From: Cunninghamia lanceolata
Lineage: Eukaryota; Streptophyta; Pinopsida; Cupressales; Cupressaceae
DNA length: 64,000 nt
NCBI GenBank assembly: GCA_027924645.1
Contig: BSBN01001687.1
Location: 7,564,001-7,628,000 of the forward strand
Reading direction: 5' to 3'
A program made the position numbers and the translations under genes. This document shows, in pieces, positions 24,701 through 36,700 of the stretch (positions are counted from its first letter, which is position 1; each line of letters opens with the position of its first letter). A model generated the notes under the pieces. That model was not told where the DNA came from. It searched no databases and saw nothing but the letters and a program-made list of their open reading frames with translations.

Positions 24701-27700
24701 TCTTATACCCACTTACAATTGTCATAAATAATTATCAGATGGTCCTTTAACATGCAAAATAATAATATTTTATTTATTCAAGATGCTTTCCCAAAATATG
24801 CTCTGTGTAACTCCCTCAGTGATTGCCAACTGTAACTCCCCAATTATGAGTTGTCATAGAATTTGTTATAACCCTGCCATAGAATCTGTCATACCCCTAT
24901 CATAAATAAATATGCCAAATGATTTGAGAGTTACATATGCTCCATTTATGAATTCCCACACTCCATTTGGGCGATTAAACAATAATCTAATATTTATTTG
25001 ACCCATTTTCTAAATATGCAAAAATATAATTAATAATGAAGGCCAAATATTAATAATTATTTCCCTAGCATTTCCCTTTCGCCCACGGGAAATAGTGGAA
25101 TGGGCTTTTGGTCCACAAACATAAATTAATTGAAAAGGGGACATTATAGTTTTGGCTATACTTCAGCTGTCCTTGGTGCTCACTCACATGCTTCTTTGAG
25201 TTGCTTCTATTTGCAACCACCTTGTAACAAGCAGTCTCCTTTAGTCCATTGAGCAATGAAGTCACCATCAAAAGGTCATCTAGTCAAAGTCAATTGATGC
25301 ATGCCTCCTTGTATAGCGTGACATTGCTGCTTAGTTGCAGGGATGATAAAATTCTCTGTTTTTTAATTTGCTCTAATGGTCCAAAGGTGCAATTTGAATT
25401 ATTTGCTAGGGGGCTTTCTAAAGAAAGGGTTATTCTCATTTGGACAAGCATGCCAAGGGATTGGGCTGTGTCATCACTCCTTTTAATATTTAGAAAGTTT
25501 GTAGGGACAGCCAATTTTTGAAATTCTTGCTTTTCACATTTGGTTCACATTGAAGTTGCAACAAAGCCGACAAAGACTGATTACCATGTTAGAGGAGACC
25601 ATAGGTCAATTTTCCTCACCATTGTTTCCTTTACATGTTATTTTGGTAGATGTACAATCAAAATAATAATTTCCTGTGGTATAGTCAATTAATAGTTTTT
25701 CGGAAAATTGGCTAAGATTTTTTGTTTCTAAAAAGGTCAATGGTTCAGTTGTCCCAAGTTGTTTTTAACAATTCCCCAAGTTCTTAGCCCAGTTTTACTG
25801 AAAGCACAACATATAACTGTTAGCTTTGCAGTTAGCACCATTACATGAAGCTTAGGAGATATGGAAAATATGAGGGAATTTGAGGTGAATGCTGTATTCT
25901 AAAAATGTAGGGATTTCATTTTTTTTGATGATTAAATGCAGATAAAAAATGAATTCATAATTGAAGAATCAGATATTATCATATGTTATTATAAATTAAA
26001 TTATAGTAAATATGTTACACTTTTAAATTCTTAGTCTTATCATTTGACATTAATTGAGATTTCAAAATGGAACAAAAACAAAAGTACATTAATAATGATG
26101 ATGATGATGACTTCTAACGTCCTTTAGACCAAATTGGTGTGTAGGAACCATCGAAATGCGTTCTACAGTTACACACTCACTTGTCTTTTAACTTTGTTGT
26201 TCAATCAGCATGCATTTTGTTAATCACATTGAGCACTTACTTTGTTTAGATAATAAAGTTGTGGTTTCTATAGGGGCCCACACCTGTAGAAGATAAATGA
26301 TAACAAAAAGGCTATATGCTGGTTTGAGCTACCTAATAACCAAAAAAAAGACAATTTGCTGCCCGGAAAATTGGAAATAGACATGGCCTTTCATAACCAG
26401 CCCAAAAAGGAAAACTGCACATACTAGAAAGGAGCAGGAATCACAGCAGCCCTGCCATCTCTGTCCACTATCATCACACCAGGTTCAATAAAATCCTTTT
26501 TAACTGCCCTTATGACACCAGCCTTGGAAAGTGAAGGGAGTGTGAACAAGCTAGAAATCTCAAGATTACCATTCCCAAGAACAACCCTGAGATTATCGAT
26601 ATAAAGTACCAGATCAAGACATAATAAATCTACATCCTCAAAGTGCTTGTTAGAAGGAACCTTTGGGATATTGAGGATACCGCCATGAGAATCACAAAGC
26701 CAACTGCCTTGAGCTGTCTGAGGCAAATTGTCCTCTGAACTCACCTCCACTCTTAGCACCTTAGAGGAAGGTGATAAGCAGTGGAGAATCCAATCACAAT
26801 TCACCTGATCTGCCACCCAAGCCTCCAATTTAGATGAAAAATCCTAAACTATGAATGGTCTAATCCACAAAACACTGGTGCTCCCAATTCAACCGCACTG
26901 AACACCTACTTAATGAATGCCTTTGTTGCATAATCTTTGATGATGAAGGTACATTTCGGATGCAGGTTTGAAATGACACTCTTGTGACCAACATCTTGCC
27001 CTCAATTTCCCCTCGGCATTTTGCTCTTCAACGTAGACCCTCTCTATGCAAAGCAAGTCTTGCCAAATCCCCAACACATTATAGGAAGTAAAAATTCCCA
27101 AAATTTTATAGAGCTGAGCACATCATTCACACGAAGGTGCAATTAAATTGCATTTGTGAATAATGGGTCCCACACAAAGCCATATTAGTGGTACAACATG
27201 GTGACCACTTTATAATCATGTTCCGGCATGCTAAAACTCACATTAATGTGACAAGGATTGAAAATTTGGAGGAGGTGGTGACCACTTTATAATCATGCTT
27301 ATGCATGCTAAAACTCACATTAATGTGACAGGGATTTAAAACCTTGGAGGAGGTGGCAAAAAAGTATGAATCTTTTTTAGCTTGATATCGTTTCCAATTT
27401 ACCATTCTATAAAATCAACATTGACCTTTACTGAAAAAGGAAATTGTGAAACTCTTGCATTCGCCAAACTATCAGCAATCCTATTGCTCTCTCTATAACA
27501 ACGTTTGAAGTTAATTTCTTGAAAGCTACCACCGATTAGCTCTTACTTCTATAATGATTTTTAGTTTCTAGTCTTTCGGACTTTCTTTGATGCACCCATT
27601 AATAGTTACTTGTGAATCACCTCTAACCTCTAGGAACTGACAATTCGTAGATTTCGCTAATTTCAAACCTTCTAGAAGTGCTAGAGCTTTTGCTTCGTTG

Positions 27701-30700
27701 TTTGTTACTGAACGCAAGGAAGAAGAACCACCTTTGACAAAAGAACTTGAATGGGATTCTAACACAACCCTGGCACTAGTTGGGCCTAGGTAACCTTTTG
27801 TTGCACTATCAAAATTGAGTTTAAAAAACCCTCCCCTAGGAGGTTGCAGTTACTCTTAGGACTATTTTGCTTTATTTCAATTACCCCTTTAACGGGGAAA
27901 TTAGGAGTAACTAATTTTTGGTGGTTTAAAAATTTGATCTCTAGAGAAGAGAGTGTGCTTTCGTTGCACCATCAAAATTAAGTTTTGAAAACCCTACCCT
28001 AGGAGGTTGCCAGTTACTCTTAGGACGATTTTGCTTTCTTACAATTACCCCTTTAATAGGGAAATTAGGAGCAACTAATTTTTAGTTCAAAATTTTAAGC
28101 TCTACAGGAGAGAGTGATGCGTGGATTTTCATCAAGTGTGCCCTAGACTAAGAAGATATTGTTAAAGAAAATTTTGACCAGCATCTTCCAAATTGAATGA
28201 TCAAATCTCTAAAACTCCTTTGATTTCTTTCCAATTGTAAACCCCACAATGTACTGCAAAACATTATGCTCTACAAGAAGTGCAATCTTAATGTTCCTTT
28301 AGGCCAGCTACATAAATGCATATGCATAGAAGATGGGAAGACCCATAGGACTTTGAACTTAACCAAAAGAGCTGACCAGATTGCTCTTACATAGTTGCAA
28401 TGGAGAAGAAGATTGTGGACTGTTTCTTCTTCCTTGAAGTAGAGCACTCAATGGGAAGGACCCTGAAAGCCTCATTTTTTGAGATTATTAAATGTTAATT
28501 TTGATTCAACCCAGCAGGCCAAAGAAATACATTGCATTTAGGAGGAGCATCATTGTTCCAAATAGACTCAATTGACCAATCTAATAAAGGAGGAAGATCC
28601 TCTAGACCTGAGAATAGAGTAACCCGACTTCACCAAGTAAGGTCTTGTTGAATTGCCATTCCAAATTTTATTATCCTCTCTTCGTAAAACAAGAATCCTC
28701 GATGGATGCAACCAATATTGGATAAATGAAATCTGATCTGAAGAAAAGGGGAGTGTTGATAGTGGTTTTAGCACGCAGCAACATAGGTGAAATGCTAGGT
28801 ATCTCACCTCTTTTGAAAAGTATCCTATCCTAGATAAGACTACTCCAAGGCTTATATAGCTAGGTCTTAGCTTGAAGGAATAACTTCAGTGGAATGTTTT
28901 AGCTGTACCAACAAGAGGATTTACATATAACAGAGTTTGTGAAAAGATGGCAGCAATCTTAATATAGAAACCCTAGGTGATGCAGACTGTGAAGTTTGAA
29001 ATTTATCAGTAGATAATCAATGTAATGCTGCTCAATCCCTAAATCTACCAAACTTTATGTAAATAAAATGCAAAAGGAAAGGGAGAGAGAGAAGGGATAA
29101 GAGATCCTATAGAGTCTAGACAATTGCAGAAATGATCAATAACTAGATAGACAGATCCCCGACAACAAACGAATCGCTGCTTAACCAGGCAACCCACAAT
29201 GCTACAGAGATTGTGCAATCTTCTAAGGAAACATAAAGATCTTCAAATTGTGGAGGGTTCACCAAACACCCAACTCTTGGCGCAGCTCAATGAATTCACA
29301 CAATCGAACTTAGCTCATAAAATATGTCTAGACTAACCATGCAAAATGACATACAATCAGCAAGCCATCAATGGTATGGACAGGAAATTGATCAAATATT
29401 TGAATAATTAATCACAAATGCAACTGAATGTAAACTAATTTCAAATTGACATGAACTATGAAATTCAAAATGAGACAACACAGAAACACAAATTCCCAGC
29501 AACTTGCAAAACTTGCTTTGTATTGACTGAATTTTGACAAAATCTCAACAATTCATTATCAAATCTTACTTACAATGAGAGAAAAGGATGGCCCTTTTAT
29601 AGACAAGGCACCATACCAAGTTTTTCAATGGACGATGGAGATTAACTCAACACCAAGAGTCCATATTACATAGCATTTAATTTGGTTGGTGGGTAGTTAC
29701 AATCCCGGATTTGCTTTTGTCTTGTAGGAAAAAGACAAAATTACAACTTTTTAGCTCATGAGAACAAGATGAAATAACAACTTTTGAGTTGTCTAATGGG
29801 ACAAATGACTTTTCCAATATGTTGACAAGTCAAGAAGAGTATGTGACAGGTTTTTGATGTAGTCATATCCAATTGGATGCTTGTTGGATCAACATTGCAT
29901 GACTAGATGACTGGGATAGTTGTAGACAATTGTGAACAAGTCCTGGACATTCAACAAGATCTGCAGGAACAACAGTGATGTGGGCATGATTTTTAGTGTC
30001 CTCAAGCTCTTGGGACTTATTTCCATCATCTTGGACATCATACTGACTTCCTCTTGCAAGTGCAACGGTAATTTAGTTGATAAAATGAAGATTCTGCATG
30101 TTCAGGTTAGCAGTGTATTTCTGTGTGTTCATCCTTCCAAGACAGCTCCAACACGCTCCTTTGTCTGCTCAAACCTGCAATTCACAATACGAAGAATCAA
30201 TTTCATCATAAACAATCATTTTCCATCAAGATTAGTCAAAACATATGCATTTGCAACCTTGGATTCATCTGGAACAACTCATTGTCAATGTTGCTTCCTT
30301 ATCAACAACTTCACAAAACCAGTGATTTTCACATGATTTTCTGAGTTTTTCATCATTTTTGAGTACCCATTTGGCCAATATAATGATCTTGGATGTTTTT
30401 GTGGCCATTAAGATCCATTTGGAGGTTTTTATTTTATGTTTTTATAGCCTTTTTTGCAAAAAGTGGGATTTTTGGGGGGGTACTGGATATTTAGGTGTAG
30501 TAGCATTAATTGATGCAAAACATGCCCAAAATCCATAAAAACCTGCTAAAAATGTTCATCATGATGTGATAGAGGGATGTGCAATTCAAATTCACCAAGA
30601 AAATCTAGTTTGCACCTTGGAAAAATGAGTTTTTTTAGGCCAAATTGGCAAAAAGTGGGGATTTAGGGGGGTATTGAACATGTGCAGTAGAGGTCAAATT

Positions 30701-33700
30701 CAATGTTGGCCTTCCTTCATGTCTTTGGCGGGGATTTTGGTGTCTACCGACTATGTGCAGTGCAACAACATTTTAGCACAGACCTCCTTTACACCCCTAG
30801 CATAACTTTTGCCTTCAACCGAATCGATGTGGAAATTGACCCCTACCGGATATATGCAGTAGATGCCCTTTTTAGCACAAATCCTGTAGGGTGCCTTTTT
30901 AGCACAAACCTCCTTAGCGGGGAATTTGAGTGCAAGCGGATCGGCGGAGGTTTTGGAGGCAACAGGATATGTGCCTATTGGAGTGATTTTTAGCGCTATC
31001 TTGTTGGAGTGATTTTTAGCGCGAAGGTGCAGGAAGAGTGTCCAACGCTGATATCCAGTGACACTGGTTATTAGCACAAAGTGCAGTAGGAGTCATTTTT
31101 TCTGCCAGATTTGAAAGTGTTCTGGGTGATAGTATATTTCAAAATATATTTAAGTATATGTTTTAAATATTTTGAAATATACTGTCAGGATGTTTGAGAT
31201 AGGTTCCAGATCCATAGGATTTAATATGCAGGTTCTAGATTTTTGAGGATCCACCAGATTTCAGACAACCATTTTTTAGGGTTTTCAGGGTTTCAGACTT
31301 AGCCAAATCGGGGTGCTAGGAACATGCATCAGGATGAAAATATATGGACCCCTTAGTGAAACCTTGTGGAATTTGATGTGATTTTGCAACTCTAGGTCTG
31401 GAAACTAGGAATTTCAACATGACACATCTTGTAGTAGCAGTTTCAAAGACTATATCCAATGACATAGGATTTTAGAGCAAAATGCAGTAACACCCAATTT
31501 CAACGCAAAAGGTAACAAATGGCTATTTCTTAAGCACAAACCCAATCGAGACTCCTCCAAATCAATCATGAAAGACATCAAATGACTTCAAACATGCTAG
31601 ATACTCAAATTTTGAACAAATCCTACGTTCTAAGCACTATTTCACTCTCATTGTCATAAAGAGGAAAGGTTAAAACTCCAAGCCAAAGCAAAAAAGGGGG
31701 TCTCCATTTGATAAAATGGGGCGTGTGTGCAAGGCACATCAGGGAGACCTATAAAATCTTTCTACACTTTAGTGACAACCCCATCCACCTCCTTTTCCAC
31801 CCAATAATCTCTCAACCTGATAGTCCATGAAGAATATAGATAAACTCTGAGAGCATCCATCTCTTGAAAGGAGCTTAGGGTAGGGCAGCCCAACCACAAA
31901 TCTCCCCCAAAAGGCTTTACAATTGTTACCAATATTCCAAGGCAGATATGTCCTTTGACAAAACCAAGAAATTCCAAAAGGCCAAGCCTGTAGCAACTCT
32001 GGCCATTTTAAACAAATTTGTAGCAGCCACATAAGTTAAATATTTGCTTCGCAGAACTTTGCAGCACTGTTGATCCTAGTCTAAAAGGAGATGCCACACG
32101 ATTCTAGCACCAAGTGCTTTAGTCTAAGCATTTTATTTTAGCACCTCCTTGAGATCAAGGGTAGCATACTTCATCTTGCTTAAGAAGGGGAATTTTCTCA
32201 CCTCAACAGTGTTAGGATTGGGTGTGCAATTCACCTTGCAGATTCTAAGGTCTGTTGTAATTAATTGTTCATAGTAGAATAATGTATGTGTCTTCAATGA
32301 TCATGGAATGGGCAAAGAGGGTTGGGACATATTTAATAATTTATTTATTCTTTGATTACTTGGAAATATTGTTGCAACAAGGACATTGAATGAGGGAGTT
32401 ACATTTGAAAGGTCAAACTTGAGAGATAGTGGAGCATCTTCCCTTTTTAGTGGGTGAGTGGTGTAATTAGTGCTTCATGGGGGAGTGTTTGGGAGTTACT
32501 GTTGTCTATTATGGTCAGTTAGGTCCAAGATGCTCATGTAAGGAGTTACTTTCTATTTTGCAGCCCACTCTCTCATAGTGGGTTATGGGAATTTTTCCAT
32601 GGTATTTCAGGACCATTTCTAGGTCCATGGTACTGTCTTATGGCGGTATTTTGGGCCTCATTAAGCCTCTATATTGAGGGCTTGGGATGGAGGATCTGTG
32701 ACAGCAAGTTGAGCAAAGTGACTCTATTGGAATGCTACTAGATTTCCACTGTGAAGGAGAGATGGTATAATCTTGTTGTTTGTTCGTCATTATATGTAAT
32801 ATGGCTATAGATGTGTGGTTGCATTTGTGAGATGTGACAGGTTTTCAAGCAGGAAGATATTGCATGTTGAGTTATAGACTAAAGAGCAAGTGTTACAGAT
32901 GGGTGTTGATCTCCATGTTGAATGTAATGTCCCCTTTTTGGTGCATAGACCTTTTGTGCGCATTATGCTTGTTCCTAGTCTTCCAGAGGCTAGTCGTCAT
33001 GTTTGGAAGAACTCCAACGTTCTTGGAGTGGTTGTGGCTCAGTCTTACAGAGCAGTTCGTGTTTTTAAGTTCGGGTAGTGATTTGGAGTTCATAGATGCT
33101 TTCAGAATTCAATTCCGATCTCTCAGGTGCTCTCCAACTTTCTTGGAGAAACATGCTATTTTTAGACAGTCAACCGAAGGCATCCGATTTTCATTCCAAG
33201 TCTTCAGTACCCTGTTGGTATGATCAGAATTGCAAAATTATATCATTTAGATGCTTTCCGCAACTTGGGTATATTATTGAGTTATTTAATTACTTATTCA
33301 CTTAAGTTGTTTAAAAGATAACTTAAGTGTAATAGCTCTTCGGAAAGGTAATTAAGTGTTTTAAAAGATAGACATTTAAAAGGGGACCTTGCACATGAAA
33401 TATTAATATTATTTCAAATAAAGGTCTTTCGGAGAGGAAAAAAAGCAACGGAAAAAGAAAAAAAAAACTCTTTTTCGAAAAAGCAGAGAAAAAGCAAAAA
33501 GTGCTTTTTTGAAAAAGTAGCGAAAAAACAAAAACATTTTTTTTCCTAAAATAGCTCCAAAATGTTATAAAGGGGGGTTTTGGGCTCATTTGGGAGGTTT
33601 ATGCATATTGGATATGAAATTATTTTTTCTGTGAACAGGAGCTGCTGAGCCTGGTTCTTCTGGGGTTGTTTAACCTCACTGATTTGCTGGTTTCGGTAGT

Positions 33701-36700
33701 GAAAGATCTACCCTAGCTAGCTGAGAGTGTTTTCACTTTAGGAAACCCCTGTGAGCTTCAATGGAGTCCTTACGTTGTGGAGTAGAAAAGATTATTTTTT
33801 GATGTCGAGTTTTGGTGTGCAGATTTCAGTGATATTTTTGGAGTATTTGTGCTAACTTTTGGGGTGAGTGGTGGTGTGTGAAGAGTTTTGGGGTTGTGAG
33901 TAGTATTTTTGTGTATTTCCAGTTTGCTGGGTTTTGTATCAGACCTGAGTATTTTGCTGTTAGAGTGCTTTTAGAGGTGTATTTTCAGTGTTTGAGCTTG
34001 ATTACATCCATAATCAGCAACAGAGCTTCATGGGTATGCTTCAGGGTGATGTTTGGTGACTTCTCAACTCCTCATATTCTGATTTTTAATGCTACAACAG
34101 TTTATTTCAGTTCTGATCAGAATTAATAAAAAATTGCAGCGTGCCCTAACTCTTGTGTTTCTTTTATATGTTGCAATAAATCTCTAAATGTAACCCTGGA
34201 TGGTATAACCGCCAGTGGAGTAGTTGTTTTCTGCTCATTTCTCACCCCACTGAATAAGTGATTTAATTGTTAATGGCTTCTCGTTGAATAAGTGGATATG
34301 CCTAACCTTACTTTCAATTTTCCCCACTGAATAAGTGGTGACTCCCACGATTAAGTGGATGCCCATTGCATAAGCGGATGCCCACTGAATAAGTGGAAGT
34401 TGTTATTATTGCATGTTGGTTTGAAATGCTAACTCGGAAGCACTTGTATGCTCTCACCTTGCCCGCATAGGGATCTGGGTGATCAAAAGAGTGTGGAAGA
34501 ACTTAACCATTGCATCTTTCTCTGTGTGTGGAATTTCAAAAAAAAAAAAAAACTGGGGTGCTCATTACAGTGGTATCAGAGTTGGTTTTCTTGCCCGCCT
34601 GTTGGAATTGCTAAACATTGTGCAGAAGTTCATATCGGAATTTTCAGTTGCATGTTAGTACGTAGTACTCGCATGTCAGTTTCGAGACTACCTAGATGTT
34701 TGCATGTCATCTCTGAAGAACAAGCAGTTGTTGCATGTTAGTACCCAGTACTTGCATGTTAGTTTTGAGACTACCCAGATGTTTGCATGTCGTCTTTGAG
34801 AACGAGTAGTTGTTGCATGTCATTACCTAGTACTTGCATGTCGGTTTCGAGGGCCTAGCAATAGTTGCATGTGAGTAATCTGCACTTGCATGTCAGAGTT
34901 GAGACCAAAGATATAGTTGTAATTTTGCCAACCCTTTGACTGACAAAGCTACACTCCATCCACTTATATGATACAGTTATTTGTTTCAAATCCATTTTTT
35001 GCTAAAAGAGTTTGCAATGCAAGAAAGTGAATAGTAAACCTCATCACCCTTGGCCAAAGGATTTTCTTTCCATTTGTGAAGGTGTGCATCATACTAAACA
35101 TCCCTGTGTGATTGTAAATGAACTTTGTAATAGTGTGGGCCTTTTGCAAACCTCCTTAACCCATATAGGTTTCCCAATCTTTTCCGAGGTTAGATCAAGA
35201 TAGTGTGTTGTGTATGGACTTCAAAACAACTTAGGATACTTTTCCATCATAAGCTTCCCAACGACAACACAAGCAACAACATTATCCATAATTATTTGGA
35301 CCACAATTTGTGGCCTTACATCAAAGATCACCTCATCAAACAACTCGAACAAAGCATCTGCAGATTTGACACTATTTGATGCATCCATGGATTTCAAAGA
35401 TTGTGCCAATGTCACATGAGACAAGGAAGTTGATGAGAGTATAGTTCTTTCTATTTGTCCACCCATCTGACATGATAGCGCATTCAGTCTTTGTCCACTA
35501 CTGATGATGTTCGACAATATTAGTTATGTCCTATACTATGCCCTTCAGAATATTGACCCTCAAAGCCTCATATGATGGGGTGTTGAACCCACGATTTGTA
35601 ACTGAAATGGCATCCACCATACCTTGCTAGTATGGAGACCTAACAATATTGAACGACAAGCTAGTAAAGTACTATAAAATCTCAATGGCCTCCTTCACTT
35701 TATCATGAACATTCTTCCTCCACCTTGTACTCTCTAAATTGGGCTGTGATCTTGATGTGGTACGGGATGCAAAGAAGGTGTTAATGTTGCCCCCCTTGTG
35801 TTTGGTCCACGAGCTATAGAACTAGGAGTAGATTGAGAATCTATCGCTGTTTGCTGTGGTAGTTCTGCCTCCTTTTGATGATTGACTTACCTCTAAAGAT
35901 TTGGATCCCACTTTTGTGCTTGTCCTAGCCTTTTTGGCTTTCTCCTTTCAATATGCTTTCATAGTATTTTTGTGCTTGATATGTAATGTCCATAGGGCAT
36001 TTTGTGCAAGGTATTACATCATGGCATGTTGCTTTTGCCAAATGCTAGTTTAAGTGGTATATGCCTCCATCACTACATGCCCTTAAAAAATGCACTTCAC
36101 TTTGTTTGTACCCATGACCGATGTGCCATATGTCCATGTGAAGTCTCTTTCATGTGGCATGATAACCAAATCTGCACCAGAAATATGATTTTAGCTTTCA
36201 TATGTTTGAAAGTTTTAACTTTTTCCTTATCACTCCTAGAGGAAACACTTATTGCTCTAATCTTATCACTTTTGCCTTTTGATATACCTATATCTTCACT
36301 GCTGAACTGCTCAATATACCACACCTCCCTACATAACTTAAGGTACGTAGAAGAGTTATGGTACAAAAGAGTAGTCCCCTCAATATACAAAACCTTCCAA
36401 TATACCTTACCTCCATATATACTTGAAGGTACGTTGAAGAATGAGAGTATGTGGAAGAGAGATGTACGTGAGAGCAAAGTGTTATGAGAGAGTAGAGTGG
36501 CATTGAAAGATATGGCACATGAAAGGTCTCAGGTCTGTCTAATGGCATATCAGCTCACATGGGGTTGTCCAAAGCATGTAGACATGGTTGCTTGTTTGAC
36601 ACTGTGATTCCCCTCGTGTCGGATTTGTAGCCAAACGACAGAGCACCAGAAAAGGAAAGAGAGACGAAGAGAGAAGAACAATAAGAGAAGATAATTTCAG

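Larger units (their letters stand above)
28754..31741 (-). mobile_element. Very long solo LTR (2,988 bp), repeat-rich family, copy 3
   Basis: Minus orientation, start TGATGTGCC at 31741 and end ATCAACA at 28754. The exact 5 bp duplication gggag is present at 28749-28753 and 31742-31746. Inserted into a minus-strand LINE whose reading continues across it. Contains, in LTR sense, a CTCCATTT/AAAATGGGG-type hairpin (about 31700), the conserved block in antisense (31400-31186), an AT stem-loop, a TTTTTAGC(A/G)C repeat region (31075-30690), a TATA box at 29594-29601 and the post-TATA region (29350-29150). Confidence 0.88.

Noticed and set aside
30703..31077. Short frames on both strands across 30703-31077
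   Set aside because: They are translations of the tttttagcac repeat region in the long solo LTR.
36002..36548. 161-residue plus frame and antisense frames
   Set aside because: They overlap the antisense BED-finger end of the hAT remnant and have no recognisable domain.
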